The notes: generated from the sequence alone by a model not told the origin. Shown: positions 1 through 10,008, counted from the stretch's first letter. The stretch is 64,000 nucleotides of DNA from Planococcus sp. CP5-4_YE (GCF_019042655.1 NZ_JAHPZO010000006.1:8-64007); one strand, 5' to 3'. Translations and numbers: made by a program.

Positions 1-226
1 ATCGGTCATATCAAGGGCAATCGGTCGTTCCGCCGATTTCTCCTCCGGGGCTTAGAAAAAGTGCATACAGAGTTCGGGATTGTGGCATTGGCCCACAACC
101 TCCTGAAAGTAGCCAGCATGCGCCGGCTACTTTCAGTGTCTTCACCAACAAATGAAAAACAGACGGAGAAAAAGAATTTCTTTTTCTCCGTCTGTTTTAT
201 TTTAGGGGCTTATGGGACAGCCCCTT
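1..226 (+). mobile_element. Right end of an IS1182-like insertion sequence
   Basis: This is the 3' part of an insertion sequence. The transposase tail is followed by a 21-bp perfect palindrome (156-197), then by AGGGGCT-N8-AGCCCCT (204-225). The second element resembles the GGGACAGCCCC terminal inverted repeat of IS1182-type elements. I place the outer end near 225, about 36 bp from the stop codon of oppA. The left end and any target duplication are outside the window. The palindrome could act as a terminator protecting either side. Confidence 0.65.
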
Positions 227-243
227 CTATTATGTTTTCCTAA
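1..243 (+). CDS. IS1182-family transposase, C-terminal fragment
   Basis: The reading frame is open from base 1 and ends at TAA 241-243, so only the last 80 codons are in the window. The stretch GHIKGNRSFRRFLLRGLEKV followed by TEFG and ALAHNLLKVA is the conserved C-terminal block of IS1182-type DDE transposases, which comes just after the catalytic Glu region. The last ~30 codons run through a perfect 21-bp inverted repeat (about 156-197) and the IS end, so they are low-complexity (many Phe/Lys). The catalytic residues lie outside the window, so I cannot tell whether the element is intact. Family assignment is from motif recognition. Confidence 0.85.
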   Translation: MGHIKGNRSFRRFLLRGLEKVHTEFGIVALAHNLLKVASMRRLLSVSSPTNEKQTEKKNFFFSVCFILGAYGTAPSIMFS

Positions 244-261
244 AGTACATTCAGTTGGGAA

Positions 262-1974
262 TTATTCCTTACCGGAAATATAAGCCCATTTGTAGCCGTA
301 ATCTCCACCGAATGGATGTTTGACGATGTTGTTAACATATGGCTTTTGAAGGGACATGATACCGCGCTGATAGATCGGTGCGATAGCAGCGTCTTCTTCA
401 ATCAAGATTTTTTCAGCTTGAGCCATTGCTTCCCAGCGTCCTTCAGCATCCTGTGCCAATTCGCCTTTAGCTTGCTCAACCAAGTTATCGAACTCTTCGT
501 TAGAGTAAGACATCAAGTTGTGAGAAGAACCGGTTACGAATAGGTCGATGAATGTCATCGGATCCTGGAAGTCAGGGCCCCATCCAGAGTTTTGGATATC
601 GTAGTCTTGTGCTTCATCAAGCTCAAGGCGTACACCGAATGGTACAGCTTTCAAGTTAACTGTCAAACCTTCAAGGTTTGTTTCAAGTTGCTCTTTCAAG
701 TAAGCATCCATTTTACCTGCAAGTTCAGAGTCGCCGCCAAGAAGTTCCATAGTCACTTCTGTTTCGCCGATTTCCTCTAGGCCTTGCTCCCAGTAAGTTT
801 TCGCTTCTTCAGCGTTGAATGGCAGCATGTCTCCGTTAATATCACGGAAGTCTTCGCCTGCTTCATTGAAAGTGAAATCAGTTGGTACTAGGTAGTTAGC
901 TGGAAGTGATCCGTTAGCTAGAACTACATCTACAAGGTCTTGCTTGTTGAAGCCAGTAGCAATCGCTTTACGGATGTTTTCGTTAGCAAGTGGAGTTTCT
1001 TCCCCATTGCGTTCTTGGTTAAATTTCAAGTAGAACAAAGTTGGTTCAAGTTCTTTTAAAACTTCTGGGTCTTCAGCGTATTGCATTGCGAATTCGCCAG
1101 AAAGTCCGACGCGGTCTTTTTCACCAGATTGGTAAAGGTTAACTGCAGTTGATGTTTCTTTAACTACGTCAACATTGATTGCATCAAGTTGAACAGTTTC
1201 AGCATCCCAGTACTCAGGGTTTTTCTCCATTGTCCAAGTCAGGCCAGTGCCGTCCCAGTTCGTAAGAGTGAAAGGTCCGTTGTAAAGAATGTTTTCAGAG
1301 TTTGAAGCGTAGTCATCGCCTTTATCAGTTACGAATTCTTCGTTCAATGGGTAGAATGTAGCGAAAGCCATCAATGACATGAAGTAAGGAGTCGGGCGCT
1401 CAAGTTCTACAACAAGAGTTTTGTCGTCTTCAGCTGTGATTCCTAGTTCAGAGACTTCCATAGATCCTTCAGCTACTTCAGTAGCGTTTTTGATTGTTCC
1501 ACCCATCATGTATGGTCCGTATGGTGAACCAGTGTCTGGGTCAATCGCGCGCTGCCAAGCAAAGACGAAATCGTTAGCTGTGATCGGTGTACCGTCCGAC
1601 CAGTTAGCATCACGTAGTTTGAACGTGTACGTCAAGCCGTCTTCACTGATCTCAGGCTCGCCATCAGCAAGTGCAGGTTCAGCAATGTTTTCTTGATTCA
1701 AACGGAACAAACCTTCGTTTACGTTGTTCATGATGTTGAATGCTACTGCATCCTCAGCAATCGAAGAATCCATTGACGGGATTTCTGCTCCTTCGATCAA
1801 GTTTAGTTCTTGTACAGAGTCAGGTTCGCCGCCGTTGCCTTCTGCGCCTTCTGTACCTTCTGTGTCTGTGTTTTCTGTCCCAGTATCAGTGTCGTCTCCG
1901 CCGCCGCAAGCAGCTAGGAAAGCACTAAGTACCAAAACCAGGCCAAGTAGCCATAAAATCTTGCTGTTTTTCAC
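262..1974 (-). CDS. oppA: Oligopeptide ABC transporter, substrate-binding lipoprotein OppA
   Basis: Extracellular receptor that captures oligopeptides for the Opp/App importer. It belongs to the SBP_bac_5 family (about 570 aa). The N-terminus is a lipoprotein signal with lipobox LSAFLAAC, so the mature protein starts at Cys23 and is lipid-anchored, followed by a Gly/Asp/Glu-rich linker. I chose the GTG start at 1974 over an upstream ATG at 2013: AAGGGGG lies 8 nt before the GTG, the lipobox Cys then falls at residue 23 exactly as in the second receptor (5997-7724), and the upstream extension would cover a CodY-like operator. It is monocistronic here, separated from the other opp genes by trpS, and an IS end sits directly downstream. 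No clear terminator is visible before the IS. Confidence 0.92.
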   Translation of the reverse strand: MKNSKILWLLGLVLVLSAFLAACGGGDDTDTGTENTDTEGTEGAEGNGGEPDSVQELNLIEGAEIPSMDSSIAEDAVAFNIMNNVNEGLFRLNQENIAEPALADGEPEISEDGLTYTFKLRDANWSDGTPITANDFVFAWQRAIDPDTGSPYGPYMMGGTIKNATEVAEGSMEVSELGITAEDDKTLVVELERPTPYFMSLMAFATFYPLNEEFVTDKGDDYASNSENILYNGPFTLTNWDGTGLTWTMEKNPEYWDAETVQLDAINVDVVKETSTAVNLYQSGEKDRVGLSGEFAMQYAEDPEVLKELEPTLFYLKFNQERNGEETPLANENIRKAIATGFNKQDLVDVVLANGSLPANYLVPTDFTFNEAGEDFRDINGDMLPFNAEEAKTYWEQGLEEIGETEVTMELLGGDSELAGKMDAYLKEQLETNLEGLTVNLKAVPFGVRLELDEAQDYDIQNSGWGPDFQDPMTFIDLFVTGSSHNLMSYSNEEFDNLVEQAKGELAQDAEGRWEAMAQAEKILIEEDAAIAPIYQRGIMSLQKPYVNNIVKHPFGGDYGYKWAYISGKE

Positions 1975-1990
1975 TGATTTTGCCCCCTTA

Positions 1991-2005
1991 AATTTTCTGA
2001 AAAGT
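1991..2005 (-). promoter_or_regulatory. CodY-binding motif upstream of oppA
   Basis: On the plus strand the bases read AATTTTCTGAAAAGT, matching the CodY consensus AATTTTCWGAAAATT at 14 of 15 positions. The site lies in the oppA leader, 17-31 bp upstream of the chosen GTG start and next to its ribosome-binding site. CodY represses peptide and amino-acid uptake genes when GTP and branched-chain amino acids are abundant, so this is an expected target. Binding itself is inferred. Confidence 0.75.
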
Positions 2006-2216
2006 TGGTACATGATTAATTATACATAAATATTTTTTGTTGTACAGCGTTTTTTTTGGAATAAATTGTACTTAAAGCTTAATCATAGTATACCAAATAA
2101 TCACCAATCGCCTGAAAAGCGCGTCATGTAAGCGTTTTCTTCTCAATTAGAAATCGAATAATTTTTTGATTTTTTTTGTTATTTCTTCTACAATAAGAAC
2201 GAATAGGGGTGCCATA

Positions 2217-2558
2217 ATGAAAAAAATAATCATTGGAATTGCTGTTGTGCAATTGATCATTGTGTTGACGATGCTCGTGCGAAATGAACCGTTTTCACTG
2301 CTTTCATATATCAATAATTCCTTTATCTACGGGGGAATCCTTGTATTCTTCGGGGCTTGGGTGTTCGTAGTCCGGACAGGTGTTTTTGATGTATTTACGA
2401 TGAGCATGCGCAAAGTATTCAAAAGTAAATCTACACTCGAAGACGACGAGATGCGTCTCCCATCGGAAGTGCTGGCATTCTCAAGTTCTCCCCTATTAAT
2501 CGTGGGCGGTGCGACTTTAGTAGCCATGGCTATTTCCTTGGCGTTCTACCAATCGTAG
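2217..2558 (+). CDS. DUF3899-type small membrane protein
   Basis: A 113-aa protein with three predicted membrane segments (about residues 4-22, 33-52 and 92-110) and a charged central loop containing KSKSTLEDDEMRLPSE. Length and layout fit the uncharacterised DUF3899 family. The start at 2217 is preceded by AGGGGTG; a longer frame from 2166 lacks a ribosome-binding site. It lies divergent from oppA and just upstream of the trpS T-box promoter, the same general neighbourhood where Bacillus has small genes between app/opp and trpS. I can assign no function. Confidence 0.7.
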   Translation: MKKIIIGIAVVQLIIVLTMLVRNEPFSLLSYINNSFIYGGILVFFGAWVFVVRTGVFDVFTMSMRKVFKSKSTLEDDEMRLPSEVLAFSSSPLLIVGGATLVAMAISLAFYQS

Positions 2559-2567
2559 AATTGCGTA

Positions 2568-2597
2568 TTGCAGCGCCAATCCTTTTTGTATTATAAT
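2568..2597 (+). promoter_or_regulatory. Sigma-A promoter of trpS
   Basis: TTGCAG (2568-2573), an 18-bp spacer and TATAAT (2592-2597) lie just after the DUF3899 stop codon and a few bases before the T-box leader. The spacer is 1 bp longer than ideal, but both hexamers are good. Confidence 0.6.
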
Positions 2598-2609
2598 AAA
2601 TTCAATACA

Positions 2610-2850
2610 AAATGAGCGTTGACAAAGAGTAGTAGATGCAGTTTCTTCTATATAAGAGAGCTTGTGGCTGGTGTGAACAAGCAGAGGACTGCATTGAATG
2701 GACTTTCGAGCTAAAGCGGTGAACAAGTAGCCGCTTTCGTATTCTCCACGTTACGGAGGCAAGAGGCCGCTTTTGCGGCAACCAGGGTGGTACCGCGGAA
2801 CCGCACATCATTCGTCCCTTTAGTTCCAGGGACGGAGATGTGCTTTTTTA
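2610..2850 (+). ncRNA. T-box leader (tRNA-Trp sensing) of trpS
   Basis: This leader fills the 332-bp gap before trpS. It contains the T-box core AGGGTGGTACCGCGG (2784-2798), whose bulge pairs with the tRNA acceptor end. It is followed by a terminator hairpin (GCACATC 2803-2809 with GATGTGC 2837-2843, plus an inner GTCCC/GGGAC arm and a T run to 2849). The likely specifier codon is TGG at 2699-2701, within GAATGGAC, matching tryptophan and the downstream tryptophanyl-tRNA synthetase. Uncharged tRNA-Trp would stabilise the antiterminator and allow trpS transcription. The specifier-loop assignment is by eye. Confidence 0.92.
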
Positions 2851-2878
2851 TATTCATTTTTAGGATTACCCACTTTGA

Positions 2879-3880
<1,002 letters not shown>

Positions 3881-3894
3881 TAATACATGAACAA

Positions 3895-3937
3895 AAAAAG
3901 GATGAACGGGTGGCATGCCACCCGTTCATCCTTTTTG
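3895..3937. terminator. Bidirectional terminator between trpS and oppC
   Basis: A long perfect hairpin: AAAGGATGAACGGGTGGC pairs with its complement around a central GCATGC, with A-rich and T-rich flanks. It serves both convergent genes. Confidence 0.9.
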
Positions 3938-3948
3938 TTTAGTTTTGA

Positions 3949-4866
3949 TTAACGCAATGACTTCGGGTTCAACGCATCCTTCAGTCCTTCCCCGATAAAG
4001 TTAATTGACAGAATCGTCAAGGTAATAATGATTGCTGGCGGCATCCAGATCCATGGCTTGCCTTGCAGGACATCTGGCTCATTGGCAGACGATAGCATAT
4101 TGCCCCAGCTCGGTGTCGCTTGCGGCACGCCAAACCCTAAATAGCTGAGTGCCGATTCGATGACAATCATCGTCGCAAAAATCAAGGTTCCTTGCACGAT
4201 GATTGTCGAGATGACGTTAGGTAATAGATGCTTCGTGATGACTTTGAACGGGGAACAGCCGATCGACAAAGCGGCCAGGATATACTCATTCTCTTTTTCA
4301 GCCAACACTTTGCTGCGCACCAAGCGTGCGACCCCGCCCCAGCTGAGCGCACCGATGACCATGATCAAGACCCATAAGCCATCGACAATGCCATATAGGA
4401 TCGTGTTCAAGACGATGACGAAGACAAGGAACGGGAAATTCAGTACGAAATCCGTAAAGCGCATCAGAATACTATCGATAAAGCCGCCGAAAAATCCGGC
4501 AAGTGCTCCGACCACTGTCCCTAGAGTAATGACGATGAGCGTTGCGCTAAAGCCAACCAATAACGAAATACGCCCCCCGTAGAACAAGCGCGTCAAGACG
4601 TCGCGCCCGCTTTTATCCGTGCCGAGAAGGTGTTCACCGTTCGGCTCGATATTCATCGCGCTGATATTGACTTTTGAAATATCCGGCAGCGGTGACAACA
4701 CTGGTGCGAGGAAAGGTGCTGATATCGACATTAAAGTGACCAACACGATGAAAAAGGAACTGATCATCGCCAATTTATTGCGCACGAACTTTCTTCTGGC
4801 AATTTGCCAAGGAGACAAGCTTCTTTCCGGCTTTTTAAGTTGGGTAATGGTAGTTGATGATGCCAT
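3949..4866 (-). CDS. oppC: Oligopeptide ABC transporter permease OppC/AppC
   Basis: A 305-aa inner-membrane permease. It begins with the OppC_N segment (KFVRNKLAMISSFFIVLVTL, about residues 27-46), then has a periplasmic-type loop containing HLLGTDKSGRDVLTRL and the BPD_transp_1 domain. The EAA-type loop that contacts the ATPase is near LAALSIGCSPFKVITKHLLPN. It partners with OppB to form the channel. GAGGAGGA precedes the ATG. The gene starts 15 bp after oppB, is last in the oppD-F-A-B-C operon, and ends at the shared terminator with trpS. Confidence 0.94.
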   Translation of the reverse strand: MASSTTITQLKKPERSLSPWQIARRKFVRNKLAMISSFFIVLVTLMSISAPFLAPVLSPLPDISKVNISAMNIEPNGEHLLGTDKSGRDVLTRLFYGGRISLLVGFSATLIVITLGTVVGALAGFFGGFIDSILMRFTDFVLNFPFLVFVIVLNTILYGIVDGLWVLIMVIGALSWGGVARLVRSKVLAEKENEYILAALSIGCSPFKVITKHLLPNVISTIIVQGTLIFATMIVIESALSYLGFGVPQATPSWGNMLSSANEPDVLQGKPWIWMPPAIIITLTILSINFIGEGLKDALNPKSLR

Positions 4867-4881
4867 TTTACTGCTTCCTCC

Positions 4882-5847
4882 TCAATCCAGGCGAATTCGT
4901 GGGTCCACGACGCCGTATAAAATATCTGCCAATAAATTACCGAATAATGTAAGGAACGATAAAAGCATAGTCAATGCCATCAAGGTTGGAAAATCCCTGC
5001 TTGTCACGGATTCCAAAAACAGCTGGCCGATGCCCGGATAAGTAAAAATTGTTTCTGTAATAATGGCTCCACCGATCAACGCAGCAAAATCAAATCCAAG
5101 GAATGTAACTAGCGGAATGATCGAATTGCGCAGAATATGGACATTATAGATTTTTTTCATCGGCGTACCTTTCGCGCGCGCTGTCCGGACAAAATCCTTG
5201 CGGGAGTTCTCGATGATGTCGTTGCGCAAAAACTGCGTATAACTTGCCGTGCTCATCGCCCCAAGTACAATCGCCGGCAACAAGACGTGGTGCATGCGGC
5301 TTATATAGTACTCAAAGCTCCCCTCTTCCACCAAGATATCCACCGACCCTGCAAACGGGAACCAGTTCAACTGGAATGCAAAAATATAAATCGCAAAAAC
5401 GGCAGCGACAAAAGACGGAATCGCCAGCATGACATAATTGAACCCTGCAATGGCGTTATCGCCCAAGGTATAAGGACGCCTGCCGGAATACATGCCCATA
5501 ATGAACGCCATGATATATGTGATGATGAGCGCTGTAACGCCCAACAACAAAGTATTCGGCAATTTTTCCAAGATCAAATCGAATACTGGAATTTGAAAAC
5601 GTGTGGATTTACCGAAATCCCCTTGGACGAATCCGGTAATCCAGTTAAAATATTGGACAGGCAAAGGGTCATTATAGCCAAGCTTTTCACGCATTTCCGC
5701 TATGTATTCCGGGTTGGTGTTGAGCGGGTCGATTTCTCCGCTGAGCGAATCGCCCGGCATCAGTTTGGCAAGGCTGAAGACCACGATGGAAATCAAAATC
5801 AGCATCGGGATCATTCCAAGCAATCGTCTAATCGAATATTTAAGCAT
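4882..5847 (-). CDS. oppB: Oligopeptide ABC transporter permease OppB/AppB
   Basis: A 321-aa permease with an N-terminal membrane helix (YSIRRLLGMIPMLILISIVV), the OppB-type motif MPGD and five further helices. The ATPase-contacting EAA loop lies near VRTARAKGTPMKKIYNVHILRN. The start at 5847 has AAGGAGAG 5 nt upstream; the frame could extend to 6015 but that part runs through two hairpins and has no ribosome-binding site. It follows the second receptor gene after a 149-bp spacer with two strong hairpins. Confidence 0.94.
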   Translation of the reverse strand: MLKYSIRRLLGMIPMLILISIVVFSLAKLMPGDSLSGEIDPLNTNPEYIAEMREKLGYNDPLPVQYFNWITGFVQGDFGKSTRFQIPVFDLILEKLPNTLLLGVTALIITYIMAFIMGMYSGRRPYTLGDNAIAGFNYVMLAIPSFVAAVFAIYIFAFQLNWFPFAGSVDILVEEGSFEYYISRMHHVLLPAIVLGAMSTASYTQFLRNDIIENSRKDFVRTARAKGTPMKKIYNVHILRNSIIPLVTFLGFDFAALIGGAIITETIFTYPGIGQLFLESVTSRDFPTLMALTMLLSFLTLFGNLLADILYGVVDPRIRLD

Positions 5848-5889
5848 AGGTACTCTCCTTGTCTGATAGGTTCTCGGCTCTGCTCTCGT

Positions 5890-5980
5890 GCACGGTAAGG
5901 ATTGTTTTTTGAAACAGCCCTTACCGTGCATAAGAGCTTCATATAAAGATTCAACGATGGGCGGCTTCGCCCATCGTTGA
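5890..5980 (-). terminator. Two tandem intergenic hairpins between receptor and permease genes
   Basis: GCACGGTAAGG pairs with CCTTACCGTGC (about 5890-5930), and CAACGATGGGC pairs with GCCCATCGTTG (about 5953-5980). Neither has a clean T run on the transcribed strand. They look like partial terminators or mRNA-stabilising structures that keep receptor mRNA more abundant than permease mRNA, as in other binding-protein operons. The function is inferred. Confidence 0.6.
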
Positions 5981-5996
5981 AGGTTTGGTGCTGATT

Positions 5997-7724
5997 TTAT
6001 TCTGTTACGAACCATTCAGCAGGGCTGTTTTGACCGGATACGTCATATTCAACTCCACCGACACGCGTATTCAATGCCTTAATTTCTTCTAGTTCCGCAA
6101 TGTAAAGCATCGGCAGTTCTTCGTTGACGATCTTCTGCCATTCAACATACAATTCTTTGCGTTTTTCCTGATCAGTGCCGACGATTTCAATATCAAGTGC
6201 ATCGTCTAGTAATTGATCCGCTTCAGGATTGTTGTAGCGCGGGTAGTTCCACAGCTGGTCTGCCTTCCATAGTCCAGATGGATCCGGGTCAGTTCCTGTA
6301 CCCCAGCCGCCGAAGAATGTTTCAATAGAAGCATCATCTTTTTCGACCATATCGTAGTAGAGGTTGACTTCCACCATTTCCACTTCAGAACGCAGCCCGA
6401 CTGCTTCGAAATACTGGGCGATTGCTTGTGCACGAGATTCAAATGTAGGGTTGCCCGTTGCGTAATGCGAGAATTTCACAACAAACTCGTCGCCGTTCGG
6501 GTCTTCGCGGAATCCATCATCATTCGTATCGACGTATCCTGCTTCATCCAACATCTGCTTCGATTTTTCCGGATCATATTCATATTGAATTAATTCGCTG
6601 TCTTCTGCTGAATTCCAGTGGGAAGATGGCACTGGCTTGTTGACGACATCAGCATAGCCGAAGAAGAAAGCATCCACCCATTCTTGGCGGTTCAATGCAT
6701 ACATCATCGCTTGACGCAGCTCTTTACTTTGGTATTTCGGAAGTTCTTCTGTGATCGTTTGCGATTCGTTATCGAATTTACCGAGCTTGAATCCTACATA
6801 ATAATAAGTCAATCCAGGGTAAGTCCTGATTTCTACATTTTCTAGAGGTTCTACCTCAGGACCGGATACCGGCTGTAGGGAGATCATATCGATGTCATTG
6901 TTCTGCAAAGCGCCGACAACAGAAGAGTTATCGATAACGCGCAAGACGATTTTATCCAAGTTGACATCGCCATTCCAGTACTCATCGAATTTCGAGAATT
7001 CGACTGACTCCCCAGGAACGATTTTGTCAATTTTGAAAGGCCCGATTCCAATTGGAGTCGAACGTACCCATTCTGATGCTGACATTTCGGCAACCGGTAC
7101 ATCGCCGAGAACGGACTCAGGCAGTGGATATGCCCATAGGTTGGTTAGGTTGTTAACGCGCGCTTCATCGAAAGTGATGTTGATTTCATAATCACTGACC
7201 ACTTCGATTCCTGAAATGGAATCGGCGTCGCCGCTGCGGTATGCTTCAGCGCCTTCGATTGTTTGCACGTTTGCATAGCGGGGACCGTCGTAATCAGGGT
7301 CTGCGATCGTTTCAAGGGCAAATACCCAGTCGTTGACAGTCAATTCTTCACCGTTATGCCATTTCACGCCTTCTTCAAATGTGAAGTTGAAAACTTTATT
7401 GTCCTCAGTTTCCCAAGAGGCGACGTTCGGTTCAGGTTCTAGGTTTTCGTTATAGTTGATCAACGCTTCATCGAATAGTTCGATGACTTCAAAGTCAGTC
7501 GCAATCCCATAAAATGCGGAAGAGTACAAGCCTTCTGGTGGTGCATCAAGGCCGTATACGAGCGTTCCGCCTTTTTGCGGTTCACCTTCAGCTGCGCCTT
7601 CAGCACCTTCGCCTTCAGAGCCTGACTCACTGGATGCATCATCGTTGCCGCCGCCACATGCCGCAAGGAACGCGGACAGGACAAGTACAAGCGTGAAAAG
7701 CCAGAGCAAGGAATTTTTCTTCAT
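5997..7724 (-). CDS. appA: Peptide ABC transporter, substrate-binding lipoprotein (AppA/OppA type)
   Basis: A second SBP_bac_5 receptor, 575 aa. Its signal peptide has the same lipobox LSAFLAAC with Cys23 and a Gly/Ser/Glu linker, followed by KGGTLVYGLD, the usual start of the mature fold. ATG at 7724 has AAAGGGGG upstream. It sits inside the operon behind oppF, so it is probably the dedicated receptor for this transporter; oppA at 262-1974 is an orphan paralogue that may share the permease. The two differ widely outside the signal region. Whether it corresponds to AppA or OppA of Bacillus is inferred from position only. Confidence 0.9.
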   Translation of the reverse strand: MKKNSLLWLFTLVLVLSAFLAACGGGNDDASSESGSEGEGAEGAAEGEPQKGGTLVYGLDAPPEGLYSSAFYGIATDFEVIELFDEALINYNENLEPEPNVASWETEDNKVFNFTFEEGVKWHNGEELTVNDWVFALETIADPDYDGPRYANVQTIEGAEAYRSGDADSISGIEVVSDYEINITFDEARVNNLTNLWAYPLPESVLGDVPVAEMSASEWVRSTPIGIGPFKIDKIVPGESVEFSKFDEYWNGDVNLDKIVLRVIDNSSVVGALQNNDIDMISLQPVSGPEVEPLENVEIRTYPGLTYYYVGFKLGKFDNESQTITEELPKYQSKELRQAMMYALNRQEWVDAFFFGYADVVNKPVPSSHWNSAEDSELIQYEYDPEKSKQMLDEAGYVDTNDDGFREDPNGDEFVVKFSHYATGNPTFESRAQAIAQYFEAVGLRSEVEMVEVNLYYDMVEKDDASIETFFGGWGTGTDPDPSGLWKADQLWNYPRYNNPEADQLLDDALDIEIVGTDQEKRKELYVEWQKIVNEELPMLYIAELEEIKALNTRVGGVEYDVSGQNSPAEWFVTE

Positions 7725-7752
7725 CTTTTTTCCCCCTAAAAAGTTTTTGTGA

Positions 7753-8763
7753 TCAATACAAATGGCACGCGACTTGATGGCCTGGCCTTACTTCTGCCAA
7801 CGCTGGTTTCTCTTGTGAGCAGATTTCCATCGCTACTGGGCAACGTGTATGGAACGGGCAGCCAGCAGGCGGATTTTGGGGGCTCGGCACATCCCCTTTC
7901 AAAACAATCCGCTCTTTGCGCTTTGCCGGATTCGGTTCCGGAATTGCGGAAATGAGCGCTTGCGTGTAAGGATGCAGCGGTTCTTTGTATAAATCTCTAT
8001 TTGAAGCAAGCTCTACGAGGTTGCCCAAATACATCACTCCGATTCGATCGCTCATATGCTTTACGACACTCAGGTCGTGTGCAATGAAGAGATAGGTTAG
8101 ATCGAATTCGATTTGCAGTTCTTTTAATAAGTTCAGCACCTGGGATTGCACAGACACATCGAGTGCTGATACCGGTTCGTCCGCAACAATCAACTTAGGG
8201 TGCAGTGCCAGCGCGCGGGCGATGCCGATGCGCTGTCTTTGGCCGCCTGAAAATTCATGGGCGTATTTATAATAAGCCTCTTCAGGCAAGCCGACTCGTT
8301 TCAGGAGTGTCTTAATTTCCTGCTCCAACTCTTTTTTATTGCGCTTTTCATAATTGAGGATTGGTTCGGCAATGATGTCCCCGACCATTTGCGTCGGGTT
8401 CAGCGACGCGTAGGGATCTTGGAACACCATTTGAAAATCTCGCCTGGCCTTTTGCAATTTTGCCCCTGACAAACGTGTAATGTCTTTTCCTTCAAAAAGG
8501 ATTTCGCCTTCCGTCGGTTTCATCAGCCTCAAGATGGTTCGCCCGGCAGTTGATTTGCCGCAGCCTGATTCGCCGACTAACCCAAGTGTCTCCCCTCTCC
8601 TAATGGCGAACGACACATCATCCACTGCTTTGACATTGCCAATCGTCCGCTTGAAAAAGCCCCCGGTGACAGGATAATATTTTTTCAAACTCCGAATTTC
8701 GAGAAGGTTCTCACGCTTATCTAAGTGATCGATTCGGTCCTGGATGAAATTTCTAGTGGTCAT
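7753..8763 (-). CDS. oppF: Oligopeptide ABC transporter ATPase OppF
   Basis: A 336-aa ATPase. It has Walker [10 protein letters not shown] (64-72), signature FSGGQRQR, Walker [13 protein letters not shown] and the C-terminal oligo_HPY domain (about 250-330) with its Cys pattern CPFHTRCP. It hydrolyses ATP to drive peptide import with OppD. Its ATG overlaps the oppD stop by 4 bp (ATGA), implying coupled translation. Confidence 0.95.
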   Translation of the reverse strand: MTTRNFIQDRIDHLDKRENLLEIRSLKKYYPVTGGFFKRTIGNVKAVDDVSFAIRRGETLGLVGESGCGKSTAGRTILRLMKPTEGEILFEGKDITRLSGAKLQKARRDFQMVFQDPYASLNPTQMVGDIIAEPILNYEKRNKKELEQEIKTLLKRVGLPEEAYYKYAHEFSGGQRQRIGIARALALHPKLIVADEPVSALDVSVQSQVLNLLKELQIEFDLTYLFIAHDLSVVKHMSDRIGVMYLGNLVELASNRDLYKEPLHPYTQALISAIPEPNPAKRKERIVLKGDVPSPQNPPAGCPFHTRCPVAMEICSQEKPALAEVRPGHQVACHLY

Positions 8764-9803
8764 AATGCGGCGACTCCTTCTCGTTCTCTTTTTCCATCGG
8801 TTGGCCAGCTTTCTTCATATAATAGGCACGCAGCTTCGTGTCGATTGTCCACGTTTGCAAGCTGCGGTGTTACCGTCAGGCATTCTTCCATCGCTTTCGG
8901 GCAACGGTTCGCAAAGCGGCAGCCGACTTGAGGCATATTGATGACGGATGGCACCAGCCCTTCAATGGTCGCGAGCTCTTCGACGTCTTCATCCATTTTC
9001 GGGATTGCTTTCATTAACAATTCGGTATACGGGTGTTTGGGGTGGCTAAATAAATCTTCAACAAATGCGCGCTCAACGATTTTGCCCGCATACATTACCA
9101 GTACTTCGTCGCAAATTTCAGCCACTACGCCCAAATCATGTGTAATGAGAATGATCGACATATCATTCGCTTCCTGTATGCCTTTCAACAATTCGAGGAT
9201 TTGCGCTTGAACTGTGACATCCAAAGCTGTCGTCGGTTCATCGGCAATCAATAATTTCGGCTGGCAGGCAATTGCCATGGCAATCATGACGCGCTGGCGC
9301 ATCCCCCCGGACAATTGATGGGGGTATTCAGTAACAATTTGTTCAGCCCGCGGTATCCCCACTTGCTTCAATAAAGCGACTGACCGCAACCGAGCTTCTT
9401 TTTTCGTCAGTTTCTCATGGTTCAAGATCACTTCTTCAATTTGATAGCCAATGGTGAACACTGGATTGAGTGAAGTCATCGGTTCTTGGAAAATCATCGA
9501 GATGTCTTTTCCGCGAATATCATTCATTTTCTTATCGGAAAATTCCGAAATTTCTTGTCCTTCGAATTCGATTTCGCCGCCTCGGATCTTGCCGACGCCG
9601 TTTGGCAGCAATTGCATAATGGATAGCGACATGACGCTTTTGCCACAGCCCGATTCGCCTACCACCCCGACAATTTGCTTCGGCAAGACATCAAAGCTGA
9701 CTCCCTCGACTGCGTTATAATAATCACCGTCAATTTTGAACCCAGTCTGGAGGTTTTTAACCCGCAAGAGCGGTGTAGACTCATTGATTCTATAAGCTGT
9801 CAT
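8760..9803 (-). CDS. oppD: Oligopeptide ABC transporter ATPase OppD
   Basis: A 347-aa ATPase and first gene of the oppD-oppF-appA-oppB-oppC operon. Walker A is GESGCGKS (49-56), the signature LSGGMRQR and Walker [13 protein letters not shown]. The oligo_HPY region carries [20 protein letters not shown] precedes the ATG. A good sigma-A promoter lies 49-77 bp upstream. A weak CodY-like match (11/15) occupies 9824-9838 in the leader. Confidence 0.95.
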   Translation of the reverse strand: MTAYRINESTPLLRVKNLQTGFKIDGDYYNAVEGVSFDVLPKQIVGVVGESGCGKSVMSLSIMQLLPNGVGKIRGGEIEFEGQEISEFSDKKMNDIRGKDISMIFQEPMTSLNPVFTIGYQIEEVILNHEKLTKKEARLRSVALLKQVGIPRAEQIVTEYPHQLSGGMRQRVMIAMAIACQPKLLIADEPTTALDVTVQAQILELLKGIQEANDMSIILITHDLGVVAEICDEVLVMYAGKIVERAFVEDLFSHPKHPYTELLMKAIPKMDEDVEELATIEGLVPSVINMPQVGCRFANRCPKAMEECLTVTPQLANVDNRHEAACLLYEESWPTDGKREREGVAAL

Positions 9804-9851
9804 GAAAACACCTCAAAATTCTTTTTTTTCTGTTAATTCCAACTAGTTTTA

Positions 9852-9880
9852 AGCATATTACAAAAGTATTACATACGCAA
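9852..9880 (-). promoter_or_regulatory. Sigma-A promoter of the oppDF-appA-oppBC operon
   Basis: On the minus strand TTGCGT (9875-9880), a 17-bp spacer and TATGCT (9852-9857) lie about 50 bp before oppD. Four of six -35 and five of six -10 bases match consensus. Confidence 0.5.
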
Positions 9881-10008
9881 TATAATTTTTGTATTTTAAG
9901 AAATGATTACCATATAGAGAAAATCATTTCTTTTTTCAAGTCTTGCTTTTGCTATATATCGCTGATGATAGCCCACTTTGAATTGATTGCCATATTAAAA
10001 ATCACATA

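Noticed and set aside
1975-2013. Thirteen-residue extension of oppA from the upstream ATG
   Set aside because: It would place the lipobox 13 residues further in, lacks a good ribosome-binding site and overlaps the CodY-like box.
5137-5898. Long plus-strand frame (253 codons) opposite oppB
   Set aside because: An antisense shadow of oppB with unusual Arg/His/Cys-rich composition and no ribosome-binding site.
9824-9838. CodY-like site before oppD
   Set aside because: An 11/15 match in a T-rich leader; noted in the oppD entry, but too weak to list as a site.
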